44,420 nucleotides of DNA from assembly GCA_046351215.1 (NCBI GenBank), contig JAXLYX010000028.1, positions 1 to 44,420 on the forward strand, in the 5' to 3' direction. Numbering within the stretch: the first letter of the stretch is position 1; every line of letters starts with the position of its first letter. The notes below the pieces were generated by a model, which was not told the DNA's origin, searched no databases, and saw only the letters and a program-made list of their open reading frames with translations. Positions 7,495 to 14,455 of the stretch are shown piece by piece. This stretch comes from JAXLYX01 sp046351215. Lineage in GTDB: Bacteria; Myxococcota_A; Polyangia; Polyangiales; Houyiibacteriaceae. The translations under genes were made by a program, and so were the position numbers.

Positions 7495-7739
7495 CCCAGG
7501 CGTACCGCACCGCGGCCGCGTTCAAGCAGGCGCTCGAGCAGCAGCTGCGCACGGCATCCGCCTCGGGTGTCGACTTCGCTCGACGGCGCCAGCTCGAGGG
7601 GTTTGAGTATCCACGGGCAGCGGACGGCCTTCGCGTCCCGTCACCGCTGCCCTCAAGCAGGGCGCACCACGATCTTGAGACCAAGGGCATGAGCCACCTT
7701 CGCGACGGTCGCGTAGCTCGGATTTCCGTGCCCCGATAG
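7491..7739 (+). pseudogene. Truncated AbiEii nucleotidyltransferase toxin
   Basis: The frame starts at an ATGA overlap with abiEi, the normal abiEi-abiEii junction. Its first 36 or so residues are typical of AbiEii N-termini (MTQAYRTAAAFKQALEQQL, then DFARRRQLEG). After about base 7599 the reading becomes antisense to the neighbouring convergent antitoxin gene, so the frame only closes by chance at 7739. The nucleotidyltransferase core (GxS and DxD motifs) is missing. The toxin must be dead. The break probably marks a deletion or insertion boundary that brought in the RelE/HigB-like module. Confidence 0.75.
7615..7652. terminator. Hairpin between convergent genes
   Basis: GGGCAGCGG (7615-7623) pairs perfectly with CCGCTGCCC (7644-7652). 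Inside it ACGG pairs with CCGT with only a two-base bulge, giving a 13-bp stem with a ten-base loop. It abuts the stop codon of the minus-strand antitoxin gene. There is no U-tract, so a rho-independent mechanism is uncertain, but the position suits a bidirectional terminator. Confidence 0.55.
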
Positions 7740-7949
7740 CGCCTTGTAGAGGCCCATCCGAGTCATGCCCGTCTGCTCGGCGAGGAGGGTCATGTTGCGT
7801 GCACGGGCGACGTCGCCGAGCGCGGCAACCATGAGTGCGGGATCATCGGCCTCCGCGGTGGCGGTGAGATACGCGGCAATGTCCTCGTCGGAGCCGAGGT
7901 ACTCGGCGGCATCGAACCGCGAGAAGGTGGTGCGCTTCTTGGTCGGCAT
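7653..7949 (-). CDS. HTH antitoxin of a HigA/addiction-module-antidote type
   Basis: The 98-residue product has the form of the probable addiction module antidote family: N-terminal RFDAAEYLGSDEDIAAYL and a middle helix pair (ADDPALMVAALGDVARARNM). A helix-turn-helix follows at about 53-92 (LLAEQTGMTRMGLYKALSG, then NPSYATVAKVAHALGLKI). It would bind and block the toxin encoded just upstream and repress the shared promoter. Only three bases separate it from the toxin stop. Toxin-first order is usual for HigBA-type systems. Confidence 0.88.
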   Translation of the reverse strand: MPTKKRTTFSRFDAAEYLGSDEDIAAYLTATAEADDPALMVAALGDVARARNMTLLAEQTGMTRMGLYKALSGHGNPSYATVAKVAHALGLKIVVRPA

Positions 7950-7952
7950 CGG

Positions 7953-8249
7953 TCACTCCTTCCACTGCTTGGCGATGCGCGTCGCCGCTGCGATGTCCGC
8001 CTGCTGTGTCGACTTGTCGCCCCCGCAGAGAAGCAGGACGAGCACGCTGCCACGCTGCGCGTAGTACACGCGGTATCCAGGGCCGTAGTCGATCTTCATC
8101 TCGAAGATTCCATCCTTGAGAGCGCGATACTGCCCCGGATTGCCCAGTCCGAGTCGCCGCACGCGCACGAGGATCCGGGCCTTGGCCTCCCGATCCCGCA
8201 GGTCGTGGAGCCATGCGTCGAACACGTCGCTGCGCAGGATCTCGACCAC
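7953..8249 (-). CDS. RelE/HigB-superfamily toxin (phage Gp49-like)
   Basis: The 98-residue product has the compact RelE/HigB layout of the COG3657 type: EILRSDVFDAWLHDLRD at the N-terminus, ARILVRVRRLGLGNPGQYRALKDGIFEM in the middle, and a C-terminal GYRVYYAQRG, LLLCGGDKSTQQ, DIAAATRIAKQWKE. Family members are ribosome-dependent mRNA interferases. GTG 8249 was chosen over the in-frame GTG 8267 for two reasons: it gives the usual family N-terminus, and a TACAGT hexamer lies six bases upstream. The partner antitoxin follows directly. Both appear intact. Confidence 0.85.
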   Translation of the reverse strand: MVEILRSDVFDAWLHDLRDREAKARILVRVRRLGLGNPGQYRALKDGIFEMKIDYGPGYRVYYAQRGSVLVLLLCGGDKSTQQADIAAATRIAKQWKE

Positions 8250-8255
8250 GACGCC

Positions 8256-8261
8256 ACTGTA
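8256..8261 (-). promoter_or_regulatory. Candidate -10 element (TACAGT) of the toxin-antitoxin operon
   Basis: The hexamer lies six bases before the GTG start at 8249, the spacing expected for a leaderless mRNA. It overlaps a GTATAC palindrome (8259-8264). Just upstream is a tandem AACCGT/AAACCGT repeat that could be part of an antitoxin operator. Confidence 0.4.
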
Positions 8262-8334
8262 TACCACGGTTTACGGTTCGTCGAGTGGATCGTGGCGAAA
8301 CCTGGAAACGGCCGTCCGCGCTGGCGCCACGCGA

Positions 8335-8640
8335 ATGGGCCCTCGCGTGGCGTTGGACCCCCACTACGACGCGGGCAATGTCCTGGCGTGGCGGTGGTGG
8401 GGCGACACGCTGCTTCGGCTCGACTTCCAGCCCCTCGAGGGCGATATCGTGCAGGTCACGAAGCTCGACGACGTCTACCCTTACTGGCCTCGATGGCTTC
8501 GCTGGTGCTGGATGTCCATCCCGATGTTCCCGCACCTCGCCGAGACCCGTTGGCGCGACATGGGTCGGTTCCACCCGGCCACGCTCTCCGATGGCGAGCT
8601 GACGGCGACGATCGACGCGTTGCTCGAGTCGATCGCTTGA
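8335..8640 (+). CDS. Small hypothetical protein, possibly 5'-truncated
   Basis: The 101-residue reading is clearly protein-like: ALDPHYDAGNVLAWRWWGD, LDFQPLEGDIVQVTKLDD, a Trp-rich YPYWPRWLRWCWMSIP, and a final helix GELTATIDALLESIA. I do not recognise the family. The start is uncertain: the frame is open further upstream, but that part overlaps the divergent toxin gene antisense. The gene may have lost its 5' end when the toxin-antitoxin islet arrived. Confidence 0.5.
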   Translation: MGPRVALDPHYDAGNVLAWRWWGDTLLRLDFQPLEGDIVQVTKLDDVYPYWPRWLRWCWMSIPMFPHLAETRWRDMGRFHPATLSDGELTATIDALLESIA

Positions 8641-8656
8641 GGCCGCGCGCCGCCCC

Positions 8657-9271
8657 TCACGCCTCCGACCGCGCGTCCCGGGATCCCGGGAACACCTCGG
8701 CTCCCCCCGGCAAGCCCTCGATCGGCCTCGCCCCCTTCGTCCGCTCGAGCCAGTCCTCCACCTCCCGCGACCACGCGAGCCACGACCGCGTCATCGACAA
8801 CCCCCGCGACAGCGCCAGATACGCCCCATACACCGTGCCCTGCGCCTTCTTCGGCAGCTTGCGGAAGAAGGCCTCGTGGCGCTCGAGGTCCTCGAGGTAG
8901 CGCCCGTACTTCGTGCGCTGCTCGCGGAGCTCGGCGAGGAGCGGCTCTCGTTCGAAGAGGTGCGCGGAGGCGATCTTCACGAGGAAGGCGTCGTTGAAGC
9001 GGGGCAGCTTCGCGGGCGTCTCGACGAAGCGCTGGAGCTCGGCGCGACCCTTGTCGTTGAGCCGGTAGACCTTGCGCGGTGGGCGATTGCCCGAGGGGAC
9101 GATGTCCTGCTCGACGAGCCCGTCGGCGTGGAGCTGGTTCAGGTCGCGATAGACCTGCTGGTAGGTCGCGTTCCAGAGATGGCCGTAGGTCTTCTGGAAG
9201 CCCTTCACGATGTCGTAGCCGCTGGCCGCGCCGGAGCCGAGGTAGACGAGGAGGACGTGGCGCAGGGACAT
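8657..9271 (-). CDS. PadR-family transcriptional regulator
   Basis: The 204-residue product has the PadR winged helix at about 1-80 (LRHVLLVYLGSGAASGYDIVKGF, LWNATYQQVYRDLNQLHADGLVE, RKVYRLNDKGRAEL). A C-terminal helical dimerisation part follows (PLLAELREQRTKYGRYLEDLE). ATG 9271 begins the conserved MSLRH start; an in-frame ATG ten codons upstream is unlikely. PadR proteins are usually repressors relieved by small, often phenolic, ligands. It is transcribed divergently from the carotenoid-oxygenase gene at 9417, which is its probable target. Confidence 0.9.
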   Translation of the reverse strand: MSLRHVLLVYLGSGAASGYDIVKGFQKTYGHLWNATYQQVYRDLNQLHADGLVEQDIVPSGNRPPRKVYRLNDKGRAELQRFVETPAKLPRFNDAFLVKIASAHLFEREPLLAELREQRTKYGRYLEDLERHEAFFRKLPKKAQGTVYGAYLALSRGLSMTRSWLAWSREVEDWLERTKGARPIEGLPGGAEVFPGSRDARSEA

Positions 9272-9329
9272 GGCGGATTCCGGGCTGGGAGAAGCGGCCA
9301 TCCTGGGCCGGGAGGGTCACCTTCGCCAA

Positions 9330-9347
9330 TATTCTACTTGTTGAATA
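9330..9347. promoter_or_regulatory. Candidate PadR operator in the divergent intergenic region
   Basis: TATTC-N8-GAATA sits in the only AT-rich patch between padR and the carotenoid-oxygenase gene. Its dyad symmetry and arm spacing resemble PadR-type sites. It lies about 59 bases upstream of padR and 70 upstream of the oxygenase start, so one site could control both promoters. Confidence 0.45.
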
Positions 9348-9416
9348 CCAGAGCGCACGCGGGCTAGCCTCGGGACGAGGGCCGGGCATTCCGGGCCTCG
9401 ATTCCCGGAGCCCGTT

Positions 9417-10868
9417 ATGAACGCCCCTGCGAAGGTCGCCGCCGCGTGGAAGAACCCGAAGCTCGCGCACGTGGGCGGCTTCGAGGCGCTCGAGACGGAA
9501 TACGACTACGTCGTGCCGCACGGCGAGGTGCGGGGCCGCATCCCGGAGGCGGTGCGGGGGACGTTCCTGCGCATCGGTCCGGGGCGGAACCGGATCGGGG
9601 GGCAGAAGCTCGGGCATTGGTTCGACGGCGACGGGATGCTGCACGCCGCGACGTTCCGCGAGGACGGGGTGCACTACCGAAATCGCTACGTGCGCACGCC
9701 CAAGTACGTGAAGGAGACTGCGGCGCAGCGCATCGTGATGCGGAGCTTCGGGCAGAACGCGCCCGGGGGCGTCCGGAAGAACCTCGGCCGCGGCCTCGCC
9801 AACTGCGCGAACACCTCGATGGTCTGGCACGGGGGACGGCTGCTCTGCCTCTGGGAGGCCGGTCGCCCGTGGGAGGTCGATCCGCACACGCTCGAGACGC
9901 TCGGCGAATGCGATTTCGACGGGAAGCTCACGGCGCTCCACGCGTTCAGCGCGCACGGCAAGCTCGACCCACGGACTCGTTGCTACATCAACTTCGGCGT
10001 CGGGCTCGGGCCGCGGGGTCCGGGCATCCACCTCTACCGCGTGAACCCGCACGGGGTGATCGATCGGAGGGGCTACTTCCCCGTGAAGGTCTTCGGCTCG
10101 TTCTGCCACGATTTCGCGCTGACCGAGCACTACGCCGTCTTCTTCGTGAGCCCGATCTTCCTGAAGCGTCCGCTCGCGTTCGCGCTCGGGATGGAGACGT
10201 TCGACGCGTGCATGGACTACGACCCGAGGAAGGGCATGTGGGCCCACGTCGTGTCGCTCTCGGACTTCCGCGAGGTGGCGTGCTTCCCCCTCGATCCGTT
10301 CATCGCCATCCACTACGCGAACGCGTGGGAGGAGGGGAACGAGGTCGTGGTGCACGTGACGCGCTTCGAGGATTGGAACGTGAACGCAGCGCTGCGGAAC
10401 GTCTTCACCTACGAGAACGAGGATGGCGGGAGGCTCTTCCGCTACCGCCTCGACCTCTCGACGGGCCGCGTGCGGGGCGAGGCGATGCCCGGGCATCCGA
10501 AGATGGAATTCCCGCAATGGGATCCGCGCCTCACGGGCGTGAAGAGCGACGTGACGTGGGCTGCGACGATCCTCGAGAACGAGACGTCGGGCTTCTTCAA
10601 CGGGCTCGAGCGCGTGCAGCACTCGACGGGCGAGGTGCGGGTGCGGGACTTCGGGCCCGGGCGCTTCACCTCGGAGGCGATGTTCGTGCCCGATCCGGCG
10701 CGATCCGTCGAAGAGGGCTGGCTCGTCTGCGCGGTCTACGACGCCTCGACGCATCGCTCCGAGATCGTGCTCCTCGACGCCGGGACGCTCGACGACGTCG
10801 CCTCGGTGCCGCTCCGCAATCCCATCCCGTTCGGCTTCCACGGCGGATACACGACCGACTCGCTCTGA
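9417..10868 (+). CDS. Carotenoid cleavage oxygenase (RPE65 superfamily)
   Basis: The 483-residue product has the full length of the family. It has all four iron-binding histidines of the seven-bladed propeller: H180 (AFSAHGKLDP), H231 (GSFCHDFALT), H299 (DPFIAIHYANAWEE) and H475 (PFGFHGGY). N-terminal signatures GTFLRIGPGRNR and HWFDGDGMLH are also present. Members cleave carotenoid, apocarotenoid or stilbene-type double bonds with a non-haem Fe(II) centre. No signal peptide is seen, so it should be cytosolic. No carotenoid synthesis gene is nearby, and the substrate is unknown. A stilbene or lignin-derived phenolic substrate would fit the divergent PadR gene. Confidence 0.93.
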   Translation: MNAPAKVAAAWKNPKLAHVGGFEALETEYDYVVPHGEVRGRIPEAVRGTFLRIGPGRNRIGGQKLGHWFDGDGMLHAATFREDGVHYRNRYVRTPKYVKETAAQRIVMRSFGQNAPGGVRKNLGRGLANCANTSMVWHGGRLLCLWEAGRPWEVDPHTLETLGECDFDGKLTALHAFSAHGKLDPRTRCYINFGVGLGPRGPGIHLYRVNPHGVIDRRGYFPVKVFGSFCHDFALTEHYAVFFVSPIFLKRPLAFALGMETFDACMDYDPRKGMWAHVVSLSDFREVACFPLDPFIAIHYANAWEEGNEVVVHVTRFEDWNVNAALRNVFTYENEDGGRLFRYRLDLSTGRVRGEAMPGHPKMEFPQWDPRLTGVKSDVTWAATILENETSGFFNGLERVQHSTGEVRVRDFGPGRFTSEAMFVPDPARSVEEGWLVCAVYDASTHRSEIVLLDAGTLDDVASVPLRNPIPFGFHGGYTTDSL

Positions 10869-11063
10869 GCGTCGAAACGGTGTATCGCCTCCTGGCGAGA
10901 CACATCGTGGCTTCCTCGCGCGCGAACACACGGAATTTTCGTTTGTTCCAGGCGCGATCGATTTCGTTGCGAATGGGCGAATGTCCGGCGGCCGACGCCT
11001 CCAGCTGGTACTGTGTCCGTCAGTCGATTTTCTTCGACCTCCAAGGACAAGGTCAGGTGACCC

Positions 11064-11204
11064 ATGGGCGACAAGTCTCCGAAGGCGAAGGATCGCAACA
11101 AGAAGCAGCACGACGCAGCCAAGGACGCCAAGGCGACCGCGGCTCGCAACAAGGCCTCGGCGCAGGGCTCGCCCGCGGACGCGGCGGGCAAGAAGGCCCG
11201 ATGA
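11064..11204 (+). CDS. 46-residue highly charged basic protein coupled to a DksA-like gene
   Basis: ATG 11064 opens 46 codons rich in Lys, Ala and Asp (GDKSPKAKDRNKKQHDAAKDAK, ending AAGKKAR). It contains no hydrophobic core and is probably disordered. Its TGA overlaps the ATG of the next gene (ATGA), so the two are translationally coupled. It may bind nucleic acid or RNA polymerase; this is inferred only from charge and context. Confidence 0.65.
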   Translation: MGDKSPKAKDRNKKQHDAAKDAKATAARNKASAQGSPADAAGKKAR

Positions 11205-11647
11205 AGGCAGCCCCTCCCCCGAAGAAGCGCAACGACGCACGTGACGGACGCGACGAGCTCGACGAAGCCACGGAGCTCCTGCAGAGCCAGAAGGAGCACC
11301 TCGAGCGCAAGCTGATCGCGCTCCGCACCTCGATGAAGGAGCGGTGCGCCTCGCACATGGAGCCCGCGAAGGAAGGGGACGGCGGCTACTCCGACGAGAT
11401 GGACCAGGCCACGTTGACCCAGGACAACGCCCTCTCGCTCCGTCTCGCCGAGAAGGAGAGCGATCTGCTCTGGGAGATCGATGCCGCGCTCGGCCGCATC
11501 GCCGACGGCACCTACGGCATCTGCGAGGGGACCGGCGATCCGATCGGCTTCCGTCGCCTCGACGCGCGTCCCTGGTCGCGGAACTCGGTGCAGTACGAGG
11601 AGCAGCTCGAGCGCCGTTCCGGGATGCGTCGACGCGAAGGGGCTTGA
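11201..11647 (+). CDS. DksA/TraR-family protein lacking the zinc finger
   Basis: The 148-residue product has the DksA plan. A long coiled coil bears the acidic tip motif DEMDQA at 65-70 (D65, D68, A70), matching the DxxDxA tip that enters the RNA polymerase secondary channel. The C-terminal globular end is marked by IADGTYGICEGTGDPIGFRRLDARP. Of the usual four zinc cysteines only C108 remains; the second position is Thr and the distal pair is replaced within SRNSVQYEEQ. Zinc-independent DksA paralogues are known in other bacteria and function when zinc is scarce. The gene follows a 46-residue basic protein with an ATGA overlap. A role in ppGpp-linked transcription control is inferred from the family. 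Confidence 0.88.
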   Translation: MKAAPPPKKRNDARDGRDELDEATELLQSQKEHLERKLIALRTSMKERCASHMEPAKEGDGGYSDEMDQATLTQDNALSLRLAEKESDLLWEIDAALGRIADGTYGICEGTGDPIGFRRLDARPWSRNSVQYEEQLERRSGMRRREGA

Positions 11648-11744
11648 GGCGCGCGATTCCGCCACGGAGCCGCCCTGGAGCGTGCTTCGCGGCGGGACGC
11701 TGCACGCGTCGGTCGATCCCCGTGCCGAGGGCCGATCGAGCGAC

Positions 11745-11750
11745 TAGCGT
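11745..11750 (+). promoter_or_regulatory. Candidate -10 element (TAGCGT) of the aconitase gene
   Basis: It lies exactly six bases before ATG 11757, which would make that ATG the transcription start. No clear -35 TTG element is seen 17-18 bases upstream. Confidence 0.4.
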
Positions 11751-11756
11751 GTGGAC

Positions 11757-14399
11757 ATGCGCGATTCGTTCGACACTCGGGACACGCTGGTCGTCGGAGA
11801 CCGGACGTACGTCATCCACAGCCTCGCGAAGCTCGGAGAGCACTACGACCTCACGCGACTCCCCTTCTCGCTGAAGGTCTTGCTCGAGAACCTGCTTCGG
11901 TCCGAGGACGGCGTGACGGTGACCCGCGCGTCGATCGAGGCCGTGGCCCGTTGGAAGCCGGACGCGGTGTCGGACACGGAGATCGCGTTCATGCCGGCGC
12001 GCGTGGTCCTCCAGGACTTCACGGGCGTCCCGTGCATCGTCGACCTCGCGGCGATGCGCGAGGCCGTGGTCACGCTCGGCGGCTCCGCGGCGAGCATCGA
12101 TCCCGCGATTCCGGCCGAGCTCGTGATCGATCACTCGGTGCAGGTGGACTCGTTCGGCAAGCCGGGCTCCCTCGAGGAGAACGGAAGGATCGAGTTCGCC
12201 CGGAACGAGGAGCGCTATGCCTTCCTCCGCTGGGGGCAGAAGGCCTTCGCGAACCTCTCGGTCGTGCCGCCGAGCACGGGCATCGTGCACCAGGTGAACC
12301 TCGAGCACCTCGCGCGGGTCGTCGAGACGCGCACGATCGACGGCGAGCTCCATGCGTTCCCCGACACGGTCTTCGGCACGGACTCGCATACGACGATGGT
12401 GAACGGCCTCGGCGTACTCGGATGGGGCGTCGGAGGCATCGAGGCCGAAGCCGCCATGCTCGGCCAGGCGAGCTCGATGCCGATCCCGGAGGTCGTCGGC
12501 TTCGAGCTCGTCGGCACGCTCGCCGAGGGCACCACGGCGACCGATCTCGTGCTGACCGTTACACAGAGGCTCCGCGCGTTTGGCGTCGTCGGGAAGTTCG
12601 TCGAATTCTTCGGCTCGGGGCTCGCGAGCCTGCCGCTCGCCGATCGGGCGACGATCGCGAACATGGCGCCGGAATACGGGGCGACCTGCGGCATCTTCCC
12701 GATCGACGACGAGGTGCTCCGCTACCTGCGCCTCACCGGCCGCGACGAGGCCCGCCTCGCGCTCGTCGAGGCGTATGCGAAGGCCCAGGGGCTCTTCCGC
12801 ACCGACGAGAGGGCGGACTACACGGCGACGCTCCGCCTCGATCTCGCGGACGTCGAGCCTTCGCTCGCGGGGCCGAAGCGGCCCCAGGACCGGCTCCTGC
12901 TCTCGGAGGTGAAGCCGAGCTTCCGCGCGGCGATCGCCGGAAGGCCCGCGCGCGCGGAGCCACCGAAGACCTCGCCGAGGGACGGCGCCGTGGTGATCGC
13001 GGCGATCACCTCGTGCACCAACACCTCGAATCCGGCCGTGATGCTCGCCGCGGGCCTGCTCGCACGGAACGCGGTCGATCGCGGCCTTTCGGTCGCTCCC
13101 TGGGTGAAGACCTCGCTCGCGCCGGGCTCCCGCGTCGTCACCGACTACCTCGCGAGGGCGGGCCTCTCGGCCCCGCTCGAGGCGCTCGGTTTCTACGTGG
13201 TGGGCTACGGATGCACGACCTGCATCGGCAACTCCGGTCCGCTCGCCGAGGGCGTCTCCGCGCAGATCGCCGAGGGCGAGCTCACGGTCGCCTCCGTGCT
13301 CTCGGGCAACCGGAACTTCGAGGGGCGCGTGCATCCGGAGGTGAAGCTGAACTACCTCGCGTCGCCGCCCCTCGTCGTCGCGTACGCGCTCGCGGGGACG
13401 GTCGACCTCGATCTCGAGAAGGAGCCGCTCGGGTTCGGGAGCGACGGGAGGCCCGTCTTCCTCCGCGACCTCTGGCCGAGCGCCCGCGAGGTGCAGGACG
13501 CGATCCTCGCCTCCGTCGGCCCCGAGCTCTTCGCGCGTCACTACGCCCACGTCTTCGAGGGCGACGCGCGCTGGAACGCCCTCCCCGCGCCCGACGGCGA
13601 GGCCTACCGCTGGAACCCGGCCTCGACGTACATCAAGCGCCCTCCGTACTTCGACGGAATCCCCCGCGAGGTGGGGCCGATCGAGGACCTCCGCGGAGCG
13701 CGCGTGCTCGGGATCTTCGGGGATTCGATCACGACCGATCACATCTCGCCGGCCGGCGACATCGCCCTCGGCTCGCCCGCCGGACGCTACCTGCGCTCGC
13801 TCGGCGTGGCGAAGGCGGACTTCAACTCGTACGGGGCCCGTCGCGGCAACGACGAGGTGATGGTCCGCGGCACCTTCGCGAACATCCGGATCCGGAACCT
13901 CGTGCTCGGGGGCGCGGAGGGCGGCGAGACGCTGCACCAGCCGAGCGGCGAGCGGATGCCGATCCACGACGCCGCCGTGCGCTACGCGGCCGAGGGCGTT
14001 CCCCTGGTGGTCTTCGCCGGCAAGGAATACGGCACGGGCTCCTCGCGCGATTGGGCGGCGAAGGGCACGCGACTGCTCGGCGTGAAGGCGGTCGTCGCCG
14101 AGAGCTTCGAGCGGATCCATCGGGCGAACCTCGTCGGCATGGGCGTGCTCCCGCTGCGCTTCCCGGACGGCGTCACGGCGCCTGGGCTCGGGCTGCGCGG
14201 GGACGAGGTCGTCGACGTGCTCGGGCTCGAGGACGGTGCCTCCCGCACCGTGCAGGTGCGGGCCACGCGGCCCGACGGACACGTCGTCGCATTCGCGGCG
14301 GAGGTCCTCCTCCTGACGCCGATGGAGGTCGCGTACTTCCGCCACGGCGGAATCCTCCCCTACGTGCTCCGGCAGCTCGCGGCGCGTTCTCCGGCGTAG
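11757..14399 (+). CDS. acnA: Aconitate hydratase (AcnA type)
   Basis: The 880-residue product is full length for AcnA/IRP-type aconitase, which interconverts citrate and isocitrate in the TCA cycle with a [4Fe-4S] cluster. The three cluster cysteines are present at residues 420 (ITSCTNTSNP), 486 and 489 (GYGCTTCIGNSGP), with the spacing of the E. coli enzyme. Other signatures are GTDSHTTMVNGLGVLGWGVGG, the linker, and the swivelling domain-4 motifs SITTDHISPAG and GKEYGTGSSRDWAAKG. ATG 11757 is preferred because a TAGCGT hexamer is placed for a leaderless transcript; GTG 11751 would add two residues. Fumarase follows after 56 bases with its own similar hexamer. Confidence 0.95.
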   Translation: MRDSFDTRDTLVVGDRTYVIHSLAKLGEHYDLTRLPFSLKVLLENLLRSEDGVTVTRASIEAVARWKPDAVSDTEIAFMPARVVLQDFTGVPCIVDLAAMREAVVTLGGSAASIDPAIPAELVIDHSVQVDSFGKPGSLEENGRIEFARNEERYAFLRWGQKAFANLSVVPPSTGIVHQVNLEHLARVVETRTIDGELHAFPDTVFGTDSHTTMVNGLGVLGWGVGGIEAEAAMLGQASSMPIPEVVGFELVGTLAEGTTATDLVLTVTQRLRAFGVVGKFVEFFGSGLASLPLADRATIANMAPEYGATCGIFPIDDEVLRYLRLTGRDEARLALVEAYAKAQGLFRTDERADYTATLRLDLADVEPSLAGPKRPQDRLLLSEVKPSFRAAIAGRPARAEPPKTSPRDGAVVIAAITSCTNTSNPAVMLAAGLLARNAVDRGLSVAPWVKTSLAPGSRVVTDYLARAGLSAPLEALGFYVVGYGCTTCIGNSGPLAEGVSAQIAEGELTVASVLSGNRNFEGRVHPEVKLNYLASPPLVVAYALAGTVDLDLEKEPLGFGSDGRPVFLRDLWPSAREVQDAILASVGPELFARHYAHVFEGDARWNALPAPDGEAYRWNPASTYIKRPPYFDGIPREVGPIEDLRGARVLGIFGDSITTDHISPAGDIALGSPAGRYLRSLGVAKADFNSYGARRGNDEVMVRGTFANIRIRNLVLGGAEGGETLHQPSGERMPIHDAAVRYAAEGVPLVVFAGKEYGTGSSRDWAAKGTRLLGVKAVVAESFERIHRANLVGMGVLPLRFPDGVTAPGLGLRGDEVVDVLGLEDGASRTVQVRATRPDGHVVAFAAEVLLLTPMEVAYFRHGGILPYVLRQLAARSPA

Positions 14400-14443
14400 G
14401 GTCAGTCCTCGGCCGGAAGTGGTCGCCACGGTGGCGGTCCCGC

Positions 14444-14449
14444 TAGGTT
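14444..14449 (+). promoter_or_regulatory. Candidate -10 element (TAGGTT) of the fumarase gene
   Basis: It stands exactly six bases before ATG 14456, the same arrangement as at the aconitase gene. The intervening GGAAGC is too close to the ATG to be an ordinary ribosome binding site. Confidence 0.4.
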
Positions 14450-14455
14450 GGAAGC

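Noticed and set aside
11751..11756. GTG 11751 as the aconitase start
   Set aside because: It would leave no spacing after the TAGCGT hexamer, whereas ATG 11757 gives the six-base spacing seen at the fumarase gene. Usage of GTG cannot be fully excluded.
8481..14429. A 1982-codon open frame on the minus strand
   Set aside because: It is antisense to the PadR (partly in another frame), carotenoid oxygenase, DksA-like and aconitase genes. It is rich in Arg, Glu, His and Asp with no domain content, which is typical of the antisense frame of high-GC genes.
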